From assembly GCF_023502345.1 (NCBI RefSeq), contig NZ_JAMFLX010000006.1:144943-208942 (forward strand): a stretch of 64,000 bases of DNA, read 5' to 3'. Within the stretch, counting starts at the first letter, position 1; every line of letters starts with the position of its first letter. This stretch comes from Parendozoicomonas callyspongiae (lineage in GTDB: Bacteria > Pseudomonadota > Gammaproteobacteria > Pseudomonadales > Endozoicomonadaceae). Positions 9,048-17,234 of the stretch are shown in pieces. A program made the position numbers and the translations under genes. The notes below the pieces were generated by a model. That model searched no databases and was not told where the DNA came from. It saw nothing but the letters and a program-made list of their open reading frames with translations.

Positions 9048-10760
9048 ATGTTGTTCATGTTGAAAAAATCTGGCCTTCTGGCAATGCCCGCCATTTTGAT
9101 GACAATTGTCCTCACGGCCAGCCTGTCACTTCTTACCTTTTATTTCAAAGATACTCTTCTTAAAAGTTACAAAATCAAACTGAAGCAAATTGCCGACGTG
9201 ACCGCAAAGGTTCTGCGGGACGATATTGAGCTGCATGGTGATAAGCATATCGATTTTGATGTGCTGGCTACGGATATTGGCAGCAGCTCAGGCATGCGGG
9301 TCACCATTATTGACCCTGAGGGTGTTGTAGTGGGGGATTCTAAAGTTTCCTCTCATGACCTGAAACAGATGGAAAACTACGGCTCACGTCCAGAGATTCA
9401 GGCTGCTATGTCCAGTGGCAGCGGTCTGGCCCGGCGCTTCAGACAAGCTCTGGGATATGACCAGCTCTATTATGCCACCAAAATTGAAATCAACTCGGAA
9501 GGAAGTCATGCCGACGGGCACCAGCATGGTGCCAGTTCCCTGACCCATGGAGAGGCTGATCTATTGGTTGTCCGTACCGCCCTGGCGCTGAATATTCTAG
9601 GGCAGCAGATGCTCTGGATCTGGCTTTGGGTGGGGGGAATCAGCATTCTTGGTGTTATGATCGTTGTGATCATCTCTGTTTTATTCAGCAAAATGATCGA
9701 TAAACAGGCTTCTGTTGAGCGTTCAGCCCTTGAGGGTGAAGTCAAGGAACGCACCCATGAGCTCAGCCTGATGCAGCGGCTGGGAAGCCTGATGTCTGCC
9801 TGTACCACCGTTGAGGGGGCCGCAAATGTGGTGCACCCCATTGCTAACCACCTGTTGCCCGGCTGTACCGGTGGAGCAATTACCCTGATCAAATCCTCGA
9901 GAAACCGTTTGGATCTGCTGACCCAGTGGGGAGAGCAGTGGAAGGGCAGTGAGCGTTTTGAGCCCAGCGATTGCTGGTCCCTCCTTAAAGGTCATACTCA
10001 CTACAGCTTTGAGGATGGGCTGGAAATTCACTGTGCTCACAGTGCCAACAAGGAAGATGATTTCCAGGTCTGTATTCCCCTGGTAGCACAGGGAGAAACC
10101 CTTGGTGTTCTCCACCTGAGCTATGAAAACCATGAAGAACTCGAGGCCAATAATGCCAAGGCTGAAGCAATGGCCGAGCAGATCGGTCTGGCCCTTGCCA
10201 ATATGAGGCTGCGTGAAGATTTAAGGCAACAGGCTATTCGAGATCCGTTAACCGGCCTGTTCAACAGGCGCCATATGATGGAGTTCCTGGAGCAGAGAAT
10301 CTATAACACTGAGACACAGAGTGCTCCGCTCTCAGTTATGATGATCGATCTGGATCACTTTAAGCGGTTTAACGATACTTTTGGCCATGATGCTGGTGAC
10401 TATGTGCTGAAACAGGTCTCCATGGAACTGAAACAGGCCACCAGGGAAACTGATCTCGTCTGCCGCTATGGTGGTGAGGAAATCTGTATTATCTGTCCGG
10501 ACAGTTCTCTTGAGGAAACTGCAGAATTGGGAAGAGCTCTGGTGGCCCGTATTGCCGGGCAGGGGATGCAGTTTAATGGACAGTCTCTGGGTAATGTGAC
10601 GATTTCATTGGGTGTTGCAACTCGCCAGAACATTGATACCAGCGTCGATCTACTGTTGAAGGATGCTGATAATGCACTCTATGAAGCGAAAGAACAGGGG
10701 CGTAACAGAGTGATTGTCAGTTCAGGAGAAGATGCTGAAGGCTCTTTCCCTGAACTTTAA
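9048..10760 (+). CDS. Membrane-bound diguanylate cyclase (sensor-GAF-GGDEF)
   Basis: Makes the second messenger c-di-GMP. The 570-residue protein has an N-terminal membrane helix (~10-32), a periplasmic sensor region (~35-180), a second membrane helix (~187-213), a short coiled linker, a GAF domain (~235-385) and a C-terminal GGDEF domain (~395-555). The active site reads GGEEI, an accepted GGEEF variant. The product-inhibition I-site RETD sits exactly five residues before it, so both catalysis and feedback look intact. ATG 9048 is used; ATG 9057, with AGGGA upstream, is an equally plausible start. No EAL domain is present. The signal sensed is unknown. It stands alone between unknown genes and the arsR cluster. 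Confidence 0.88.
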   Translation: MLFMLKKSGLLAMPAILMTIVLTASLSLLTFYFKDTLLKSYKIKLKQIADVTAKVLRDDIELHGDKHIDFDVLATDIGSSSGMRVTIIDPEGVVVGDSKVSSHDLKQMENYGSRPEIQAAMSSGSGLARRFRQALGYDQLYYATKIEINSEGSHADGHQHGASSLTHGEADLLVVRTALALNILGQQMLWIWLWVGGISILGVMIVVIISVLFSKMIDKQASVERSALEGEVKERTHELSLMQRLGSLMSACTTVEGAANVVHPIANHLLPGCTGGAITLIKSSRNRLDLLTQWGEQWKGSERFEPSDCWSLLKGHTHYSFEDGLEIHCAHSANKEDDFQVCIPLVAQGETLGVLHLSYENHEELEANNAKAEAMAEQIGLALANMRLREDLRQQAIRDPLTGLFNRRHMMEFLEQRIYNTETQSAPLSVMMIDLDHFKRFNDTFGHDAGDYVLKQVSMELKQATRETDLVCRYGGEEICIICPDSSLEETAELGRALVARIAGQGMQFNGQSLGNVTISLGVATRQNIDTSVDLLLKDADNALYEAKEQGRNRVIVSSGEDAEGSFPEL

Positions 10761-11137
10761 GGGTGAGAATTACTCACCCAGCTCGCTTTTCAGAATTGAT
10801 ATTGTTTCCTGCAAGAATAAACACTGGATTTCCAGTACCCGCAGAGCCAGTCAGTCCTCCTGTAGCCCCTCCAGAAAAACCAATAACCCCTCACTGGAGA
10901 CTGAGCTCTGGTACGAATCAGTTGATTATATGGAACGTATTGTTGCGTTGGTTGCTGAGTACGTCGTGGTCTCTCCCTTAATTTTTATATCTGTTTCCAG
11001 TTAGTTTGGCGGGGAACCATAATGCTGCCATCAGCTCATGGTAGGGTTTCAGACTTAAGTCGAATATACGGGAGTCCTGAATCAACAAGAGATCAGATAG
11101 GGCTGCGTTGGGGGAATAAGAGGGGGAAGCCTGCTGT
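10761..11137. other. Intergenic region with a small hairpin and weak ORF traces
   Basis: A GGGTGAG/CTCACCC hairpin at 10761-10779 directly follows the cyclase stop, but no T-run follows, so it is a weak terminator at best. On the minus strand, 10770-10850 encodes about 26 residues (RVLEIQCLF.. type heptads) that recall the SlyX coiled coil, behind a good AGGAGG but with only a CTG start. Another minus frame of 58 residues (10978-11154) overlaps the arsR stop. Neither is convincing as a gene. Confidence 0.3.
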
Positions 11138-11443
11138 TCAGCAAAACTCCCCATGCAGAAACTCAATAAGGCGGGATGCTTCCTCACTGGCCAGTGAGTA
11201 GTAAATAGTCTGGGATTCACGCCGGGTCTTTACCAGTCCATCCTGACGCAGTTTGGCTAAATGCTGGGAGAGTGCCGACTGGCTGAGATCGAACCATTCA
11301 TTGAGTTCGGTAACGGACATCTCGCTTTTACCAAGGTGACACAGGATCATCAGCCGGTTCTCATTGCTGACCATTTTCAGCAGCTGTGCAACATGGCGGG
11401 CTTTCTCCCGCATTTTTTTCATATCCACATCCAGCTCGGGCAT
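11138..11443 (-). CDS. ArsR-family repressor of the BigR/SqrR/YgaV persulfide-sensing type
   Basis: A 101-residue winged-helix repressor (recognition helix around SQSALSQHLAKLR). It has two cysteines, Cys35 (MILCHL) and Cys101 (the last residue), 66 apart. That is the spacing I recall for the persulfide-sensing pairs of BigR (42/108) and SqrR (41/107). There is no metal-binding CVC motif of the ArsR/SmtB type. Reactive sulfur species or oxidants would form a di- or tetrasulfide link and release DNA. The gene follows the OsmC gene on the same strand, after a 59-bp gap holding a palindrome. It probably controls the divergent RND operon through the paired operators at 12035-12083. The family call is strong; the ligand is inference. 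Confidence 0.85.
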   Translation of the reverse strand: MPELDVDMKKMREKARHVAQLLKMVSNENRLMILCHLGKSEMSVTELNEWFDLSQSALSQHLAKLRQDGLVKTRRESQTIYYSLASEEASRLIEFLHGEFC

Positions 11444-11460
11444 GAATTCTCCTGTTTTTG

Positions 11461-11489
11461 TATAAAGTACAGCAGAGCTGCACTTTATA
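11461..11489. promoter_or_regulatory. 29-bp palindrome between osmC and arsR
   Basis: TATAAAGT-A-CAGC (11461-11473) is mirrored by GCTG-C-ACTTTATA (11477-11489), with one mismatch in 13 positions. It lies just ahead of the arsR ribosome site on the minus strand. It is followed on the plus strand by GCAGCTTTTTT. It may be an autoregulatory operator, or a hairpin that reduces read-through from osmC into arsR. Confidence 0.5.
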
Positions 11490-11502
11490 GCAGCTTTTTT
11501 GG

Positions 11503-11940
11503 CTATTGGGCTATATGTTCGACAACTGTAGCCTTGCCAATATTATCGTGGACAGGGCAGCGGGCGCAGACTTCATCAAGAAATGCCTGTTTCTCTTCTG
11601 TTGTCATATCAGCATCAATTTCAGCATTGACCTTAAAGGACTGGAAGCCAACACGGTCTTCAGTTGGCTTACCCATCAGGCCAGCGGCGTTCATGCCGGC
11701 TTCGACATTAACCTTCATACCTCGCAGTTCAATTTTCTTCTGGTTTGCCGCAATGCGACCAATACTGGCAATGCAACCTGCCAGAGAGAACAGAAACAGC
11801 TGCAGTGGGTTGGGGCCTTTATCTGTGCCACCGGCAGCTTCTGGCTGATCAATGAATGCAAGATGATTTCCGAGTTGGGCGTGAATACGAAAATCTTTAC
11901 CCATTTCGGCACTCACGGACACAACTTTATTTACTGACAT
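11503..11940 (-). CDS. OsmC-family peroxiredoxin-like protein
   Basis: A 145-residue OsmC/Ohr-superfamily protein of the YhfA branch. These are cytoplasmic thiol enzymes acting on organic peroxides or sulfur species. Residues around 60-72 give the N-terminal conserved helix (LFSLAGCIASIGRI, with one of the family's Cys). Near the C terminus CARCPVHDN carries the second active-site Cys. It is the first gene of a minus-strand pair with arsR and is divergent from the RND operon, sharing a ~150-bp promoter region with two palindromes. The context supports a role in oxidant or reactive-sulfur defence. The exact substrate is unknown. Confidence 0.85.
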   Translation of the reverse strand: MSVNKVVSVSAEMGKDFRIHAQLGNHLAFIDQPEAAGGTDKGPNPLQLFLFSLAGCIASIGRIAANQKKIELRGMKVNVEAGMNAAGLMGKPTEDRVGFQSFKVNAEIDADMTTEEKQAFLDEVCARCPVHDNIGKATVVEHIAQ

Positions 11941-12034
11941 ACTACGGTTCCTACCATTTTATACAACACAAGTCACCCAATAGGAATAAACCGGCCTTTT
12001 CTGACAGGAAAAATCATTCCTGTGTAACTTGTAT

Positions 12035-12083
12035 ATTAGATAATACTAATGTAGTGTGTATTGTATATTAGAACTAGCTAATA
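12035..12083. promoter_or_regulatory. Twin palindromic operators in the osmC / RND divergent promoter
   Basis: Two inverted repeats of identical design, ATTAG-N6-CTAAT, occur at 12035-12050 and 12067-12082; the second extends to TATTAG/CTAATA (12066-12083). Their centres are exactly 32 bp apart, about three helical turns, so two repressor dimers would sit on the same DNA face. The second site ends 9 bp before the RND start codon. The BigR-like repressor encoded next door is the natural candidate to bind both, but binding is inference. Confidence 0.7.
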
Positions 12084-12092
12084 AACAATGAT

Positions 12093-14651
12093 ATGAAACA
12101 GACCATCACCCGATTCGCACTCGAACACTCACGCACGGTTTATGCCGTAGTGTTACTGGTGACACTGGCCTGTATGGCCATGATTCCGTTCCTGACCATT
12201 GATACGGACCCTGAAAATATGCTGCGGGAAGATGATCCCGCCCGGGTTTTCCATAACCGGGTCAAGCAGCAGTTCACAATGCACGACATGATCGTAGTTG
12301 GTGCAGTAAACAACAGCGAACAAGGTATTTATAACCCGACCTCTCTGCAGGCTTTACACCAGCTTTCCAAAGGTATTCTGGAACTGGATGGAATTGTTCG
12401 CAGCGACCAGATGTCGCTGGATACCGTCGACAATATCACCCAGGAAGGTCCGGGGGTGATCCGCTTTGAATGGCTGATGCAGGATGCACCGACAACGCAA
12501 CAGCAATCTGAACAGTTACGGGATGCAGTTAACAGGCTGCCTATGCTGGCTAACACACTGGTATCCGGTGATGGCAAAGCTGCGGCTATTTATGTGCCGG
12601 TTGAATCCAAGGATGAAAGCTATCGCATAGCTGAAGAGATTCGCGGGATTATCAGTAGTCTGCAAAGCCAGGATGATTTCCATATTACCGGCCTGCCTGT
12701 TGCAGAAGACCAGTTTGGTGTGGAGATGTTTATCCAGATGGGTATCTCTGCTCCCCTGGCCGGTCTGGCAATCTTCATGTTGATGTGGATGTTCTTCCGT
12801 AGTATTCCGCTGGTGGTAGGACCAATGGTTGTCGCCATGGCAACAGTATTGATTACCATGGGTTTGCTGATCGGTATGGGCTTTACCGTTCATATCATGT
12901 CATCCATGATCGCTATCTTCCTGATGCCGATTGCGGTCGTGGACTCCACCCATATTCTTTCCGAGTTTGCTGACCGGTTCCGCCCTGGTGAAGACCCGAA
13001 GAAAGTGATTATCAAGGTTTTGGATCATCTGTTTACTCCGATGCTCTATACCACGATTACTTCTGCAATCGGTTTCCTGTCACTGATGCTGACACCGATT
13101 CCACCTGTGCGGATTTTTGGTGCCTTTATCGGCTTCGGTATCTTCCTGGCCTTTGTTCTGACCATTGTTTATATCCCGGCGTACATCTCCCGTATGAAGC
13201 CGGAGTCTTTGGAATCCATGCAGGATGCCATTCACCGACTGGAAGGCGGTGGTCGTCTTGGTCGCTGGCTGCCGAAGGTGGGACGTATGGCCACCGGTGG
13301 ACGATATGCCGTATTGCTGGTTTCCCTGACACTGTTTGCAGTCAGTGTTGTGGGTATTACCAAGATTCAGATCAATGATAACCCGGTGAACTGGTTTAAG
13401 GCCGATCATGAAATTCGTGTCGCTGACCGCGTTCTTAATGATCATTTTGCTGGAACCTATGATGCCTGGCTGGTTCTGGAGCGACCCTCCGGCAGTGCCA
13501 GCTCAAAAGCCTTTGTTGATCAGTACAACAAGGTTATCAGTGAGGCAGGAAAGCAGGGTATTGACCTGATTCCTCTCCAAATCACTGATGAAACCAACCT
13601 CTACGAAATGGCAACCGCTATTGATGACCGGCTGTTTTCCAGCTCAGGGCTGCTCGAGGCAGGTGACGAGGAAATTGTTTGGCTGGAAGAGCTTCTTGTG
13701 CTGGTGGAAGTACAGCTGGAACAGAGCCGTGTATTCCAGAGCCCAGAGGTGTTGAGCTGGATCTCAGACCTGCAGGATTACCTTCTGTCCAGTGACCTGG
13801 TGGGTAAAGTCAATGCCTTGCCCGATGTGGTGCGCACAGTAAACCGTGAACTGCAAAGCGGTAATGACAAAGATTTCCGCCTGCCTGTTACCGCAAACGG
13901 TGTGGCCCAGGCACTGCTGCAGTATCAGTCTTCCCACCGGCCACAGGATCTCTGGCACTTTGTCACCCCTGATTACACCAGCAGTTTGGTCTGGCTGCAG
14001 CTGACCAGCGGTGATAACCAGCATATGACCCAGGTGGTTGAGCTGGTGGATAACTATATCGCCCGTAACCCACTGCCTGCCGGACTGGAATATGGCTGGG
14101 CCGGTAAAGCCTACCTGAATGTGATCTGGCAGGATGCCATGGTCAGCGGCATGGTTGATAGCCTGCTGTCATCTTTTGCAGTGGTCTTTGTGATGATGGT
14201 GCTGCTGTTCCGTTCGGTGAAGTTTGGTCTGCTGGCTATGTTGCCGCTGACGTTTACCATCACCTTTATTTATGGGCTGATTGGCTGGATTGGTAAGGAT
14301 TACGATATGCCGATTGCCGTGTTGTCTGCTCTGACTCTTGGCCTGTCAGTCGACTTTGCCATTCACTTCCTGCAGCGCTATCGCGAGCTGCGTAAAGAGA
14401 AGGAGAATGAAGTGGCTCTGGCTGAGATGTTTGAAGAGCCAGGTCGGGCCATTACCCGTAATGCCATCGTCATCGCCGTGGGCTTTACCCCGCTGCTGTT
14501 TGCTCCACTTGTTCCCTATATCACCGTTGGCATTTTTCTTGCCAGCATTATGGCTGCCTCGGCACTGGTGACGCTGTTGTTGCTGCCAGCGATATTGAGC
14601 AGTCGTGTCTCAGGACAGGTTTCTGGTCAGGCTTTAAGGAGTGCATCATGA
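12093..14651 (+). CDS. RND-superfamily (MMPL/HAE3-type) exporter
   Basis: An 852-residue inner-membrane transporter with the classical duplicated RND plan. It has an N-terminal helix, a large periplasmic loop (~45-210), a six-helix block (~215-420), a second periplasmic loop (~440-690) and a second six-helix block (~695-840). Conserved membrane acidic positions are visible (PIAVVDSTHI, LSVDFAIHF). Family members export lipids or hydrophobic compounds using the proton gradient. The last 4 bp overlap the LolA-like gene (ATGA), implying coupling, and a DUF1302 outer-membrane protein follows. This RND/LolA/DUF1302 set suggests trans-envelope lipid or lipoprotein-related transport. Substrate unknown. 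Confidence 0.88.
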   Translation: MKQTITRFALEHSRTVYAVVLLVTLACMAMIPFLTIDTDPENMLREDDPARVFHNRVKQQFTMHDMIVVGAVNNSEQGIYNPTSLQALHQLSKGILELDGIVRSDQMSLDTVDNITQEGPGVIRFEWLMQDAPTTQQQSEQLRDAVNRLPMLANTLVSGDGKAAAIYVPVESKDESYRIAEEIRGIISSLQSQDDFHITGLPVAEDQFGVEMFIQMGISAPLAGLAIFMLMWMFFRSIPLVVGPMVVAMATVLITMGLLIGMGFTVHIMSSMIAIFLMPIAVVDSTHILSEFADRFRPGEDPKKVIIKVLDHLFTPMLYTTITSAIGFLSLMLTPIPPVRIFGAFIGFGIFLAFVLTIVYIPAYISRMKPESLESMQDAIHRLEGGGRLGRWLPKVGRMATGGRYAVLLVSLTLFAVSVVGITKIQINDNPVNWFKADHEIRVADRVLNDHFAGTYDAWLVLERPSGSASSKAFVDQYNKVISEAGKQGIDLIPLQITDETNLYEMATAIDDRLFSSSGLLEAGDEEIVWLEELLVLVEVQLEQSRVFQSPEVLSWISDLQDYLLSSDLVGKVNALPDVVRTVNRELQSGNDKDFRLPVTANGVAQALLQYQSSHRPQDLWHFVTPDYTSSLVWLQLTSGDNQHMTQVVELVDNYIARNPLPAGLEYGWAGKAYLNVIWQDAMVSGMVDSLLSSFAVVFVMMVLLFRSVKFGLLAMLPLTFTITFIYGLIGWIGKDYDMPIAVLSALTLGLSVDFAIHFLQRYRELRKEKENEVALAEMFEEPGRAITRNAIVIAVGFTPLLFAPLVPYITVGIFLASIMAASALVTLLLLPAILSSRVSGQVSGQALRSAS

Positions 14652-15445
14652 AAGTCTTATCTCTGTTTGCAGCCGCAGCTCTGGCTGTCTCAAGTTTTCA
14701 GATGGTTCAGGCCGCTGACCTGACCAGTGCCGATGAAATTGTTAAGCAGGCCAATATCGCTTCCTACTACGCCGGCAAGGATGGCCGCGCGGAAGCAAGG
14801 ATGAAAATCATCGATGCCCAGGGGCGTAACCAGCTTCGTCAGTTCACCATTCTTCGTCGCAGTAGGAAACCCGGTGGTGAACAGGATCTGATGGTGTTCT
14901 TTAGTCGCCCAAGTGATGTGCGCAATACCGTGTTCCGGGTTGTGCGCCATCCAGGCGCTGATGATGATCGCTGGCTCTACCTGCCAGGACTGGATCTGGT
15001 AAAACGTATTTCCGCCGGAGACAAACGGACATCTTTCGTTGGTTCAGACTTCTTCTATGAGGATGTGTCTGGCCGCAATCCCTCTGAGGATAACCATAAA
15101 CTGCTGGAAACAGCCGGTGAATACTATGTGCTGGAAAGCAAGCCAGTTGACCCTAAGTCGGTTGAGTTTGTCAGCTACAAGAGCTGGATCAGCAAGGCCA
15201 CTCTGTTGCCAATGAAGGTCGAATACACCGACAGCCGAGGCAAGATTTACCGCACCATGGAAGTGGTTAAGGTCGATACCATTCAGGGGCATCCTACCGT
15301 ACTGCAGGCTCAGATCAGTAATCTTGAGCGTGGCAGCAAAACCCTGATGCAGATGCGTGGTGTGAAATACGATATCGGTCTGCCCCAGGATATTTTCGGC
15401 GAACGCAGCCTGCGCAAACCACCACAGCAGTGGTTGAAGAAGTAA
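14648..15445 (+). CDS. LolA-like outer-membrane lipoprotein-sorting protein
   Basis: A 265-residue periplasmic protein with a clear signal peptide (cleavage after VQAA). It belongs to the LolA-like family often annotated as outer membrane lipoprotein-sorting protein, seen as a rule beside RND exporters. The conserved core is visible in the middle (LMVFFSRPSDVRNTVF, DDRWLYLPGLDLVKRI, GSDFFYEDV). Such proteins have the half-barrel fold of LolA/LolB and probably carry a hydrophobic cargo across the periplasm. The start overlaps the exporter stop by 4 bp, and the downstream DUF1302 gene begins 10 bp after its stop. The fold family is well supported; the cargo is not known. Confidence 0.87.
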   Translation: MKVLSLFAAAALAVSSFQMVQAADLTSADEIVKQANIASYYAGKDGRAEARMKIIDAQGRNQLRQFTILRRSRKPGGEQDLMVFFSRPSDVRNTVFRVVRHPGADDDRWLYLPGLDLVKRISAGDKRTSFVGSDFFYEDVSGRNPSEDNHKLLETAGEYYVLESKPVDPKSVEFVSYKSWISKATLLPMKVEYTDSRGKIYRTMEVVKVDTIQGHPTVLQAQISNLERGSKTLMQMRGVKYDIGLPQDIFGERSLRKPPQQWLKK

Positions 15446-15455
15446 GGATGTTGTT

Positions 15456-16796
15456 ATGACTTCAGCTTCAATTAAGCGAAAGTGGCCCCTTCACCTGGCA
15501 ATGACCAGCCTTGCTGCATTGATCTCTGTTTCATCTGTCGCCAATGATCAGGTAGCAGATGATGAGTGGGACGACTGGGGAGATGAAGAGCGTCTCGACG
15601 ATGTGGATATGGACAGCTGGGACTCTGATGATGTCAGCACTGTCTCTGGCTTTATCGAGGCGGGCATTGGACGACGTCTGCAGACAGACTCAGCTATCAA
15701 AGAGCGCAATACGCTGAGCGAAGCGCGGGCGAGAATTGAATATCAGTATTTTCATGATCTGTTCAGTCTTGAAGCCCTGGGTGATGTTATTTACGACGAT
15801 GTACTGAATGAAGGTGAGTGGCAGACCCGCAAGCTGGTGGCCCAGTTCAGCCCAACCGACAATATTGATATGAAAGTCGGGCGACAGGTGCTGACCTGGG
15901 GAACCGGCGACTACCTGTTCCTAAATGATCTGTTCCCCAAGGACTGGCAGGCTTTTTTCTCCGGGCGTGATGATGAGTATCTCAAAGCGCCATCTGACAG
16001 CATTATGGGTAGCTGGTATGGGCCTTTGGTCAGCGTTGATCTGGTTCTCACCCCGAAGTTCAAACCGGATAACTCGCTGAATGGGGAAAGGTTCTCCTTC
16101 TTCTCACCTTTAGCCGGGAAGCAGGTCGCTCCGAATCCTAAGCTGAATCCCGATGAACCAACAGGTGCTACATGGTCTGGCCGTTTGGCCACAACACATC
16201 AAGGTATTGAATATGCCCTGTATGGTCATATCGGTTACTGGCCTACGCCGGTTGGTATAAACAACCAGGGAAAGGCGACTTATCCTGAGCTGGATACCTG
16301 GGGAGCAAGCCTGCGCAGCCCTCTGGGGAAAGGATTATTCAATACCGAGATGGCCTGGTATGACAGCCGGGAGGATCGTTCCGGTAAAGATCCAAAGATT
16401 CCCAATTCCCAGCTGCGCTGGCTCGCGGGCTATGAACAGGAAGTGGCAACGAATCTGACGGCGGCTGTCCAGTACTATCTGGAGTGGACCCAAGACTACG
16501 ATGATCTTAAGAAGTATTCATCCAAACCTCAGTATGAGCAGGATGAATACCGTCAGCTGCTGACCCTGCGCTTTACCAAACTGGCTATGCAGCAGAAGCT
16601 GACCTGGTCACTGTTCACCTTCTGGTCACCAACGGATCAGGATGCCTATCTGCGCCCCAGTGTCAGTTACCGGTTGGATGATAACTGGGAATTTGCCACA
16701 GGTGCCAACCTGTTTATGGGTGACGATAAACATACATTCTTCGGGCAGCATGAAGATAACAGCAATGCCTGGGCTCGTATTCGGTTTAATTACTAA
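15456..16796 (+). CDS. DUF1302-type outer-membrane protein
   Basis: A 446-residue protein with a signal peptide (~1-30, ending SSVAND) and a very acidic Asp/Glu/Trp-rich mature N terminus (DDEWDDWGDEE). A repetitive, aromatic-rich body typical of outer-membrane beta barrels follows, ending in WARIRFNY with a terminal aromatic residue. It fits the DUF1302 family found with RND and LolA-like genes. It could form the outer-membrane exit of the three-part system. It is spaced 10 bp from the LolA-like gene, so it is in the same operon. The family assignment is from memory of neighbourhood and pattern. Confidence 0.72.
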   Translation: MTSASIKRKWPLHLAMTSLAALISVSSVANDQVADDEWDDWGDEERLDDVDMDSWDSDDVSTVSGFIEAGIGRRLQTDSAIKERNTLSEARARIEYQYFHDLFSLEALGDVIYDDVLNEGEWQTRKLVAQFSPTDNIDMKVGRQVLTWGTGDYLFLNDLFPKDWQAFFSGRDDEYLKAPSDSIMGSWYGPLVSVDLVLTPKFKPDNSLNGERFSFFSPLAGKQVAPNPKLNPDEPTGATWSGRLATTHQGIEYALYGHIGYWPTPVGINNQGKATYPELDTWGASLRSPLGKGLFNTEMAWYDSREDRSGKDPKIPNSQLRWLAGYEQEVATNLTAAVQYYLEWTQDYDDLKKYSSKPQYEQDEYRQLLTLRFTKLAMQQKLTWSLFTFWSPTDQDAYLRPSVSYRLDDNWEFATGANLFMGDDKHTFFGQHEDNSNAWARIRFNY

Positions 16797-16891
16797 CAAA
16801 CAGCCATGAGCTGGAAATGTCCGCCCCAAAATATGAAAAAAATGAGGGGCATTTCCATGATAAAAAGCAAAATCAAAATGGAGTGATCATT

Positions 16892-17110
16892 ATGACAGTT
16901 GAAAGAGCGGTATTTTGTTTTGCCGGGGTTATGGTGCTGCTTTCAGTGGCTCTGACACAATTTGTTCACCCCGGCTTTATGTGGTTTACAGTCTTTGTAG
17001 GTGCCAACCTGTTCCAGTTCTCCTTCAGCGGATTCTGCCCGGCAGCGATGGTGTTTAAAAAGCTGGGTCTGAAAGCTGAGAAAGAAACAGGTGCCGTTTC
17101 TGTAACCTGA
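16892..17110 (+). CDS. DUF2892 (YgaP-type) small membrane protein
   Basis: A 72-residue protein with two membrane helices, matching the membrane anchor of the rhodanese YgaP (FSFSGFCPAAMVFKKLGL is the hallmark). The rhodanese domain is missing and the gene is free-standing. ATG 16892 is chosen because GGAG lies upstream; the longer open frame from 16817 has no ribosome site. DUF2892 and BigR/YgaV regulators co-occur in sulfide and persulfide operons, which strengthens the sulfur link of this cluster. A strong terminator follows. Confidence 0.85.
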   Translation: MTVERAVFCFAGVMVLLSVALTQFVHPGFMWFTVFVGANLFQFSFSGFCPAAMVFKKLGLKAEKETGAVSVT

Positions 17111-17128
17111 TGATTTCAAACATCTGTG

Positions 17129-17153
17129 AAACCCCGGGCTGCCGGGGTTTTTC
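17129..17153 (+). terminator. Rho-independent terminator of the RND operon
   Basis: Stem AAACCCCGG / CCGGGGTTT with loop GCTG, followed by a T-run; it lies 18 bp after the DUF2892 stop. Confidence 0.93.
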
Positions 17154-17234
17154 GTTTCTGAAATAGTGATCCGGGATTATTGCAGTGTATGATTACACGG
17201 TTGTTTAATCAGGCAGCCCTGGCAGGGAATAGTC

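Noticed and set aside
10770..10850. Possible SlyX-like micro-ORF on the minus strand
   Set aside because: Only 26 codons and a CTG start; the coiled-coil likeness is too short to count as a gene, though a good AGGAGG is present.
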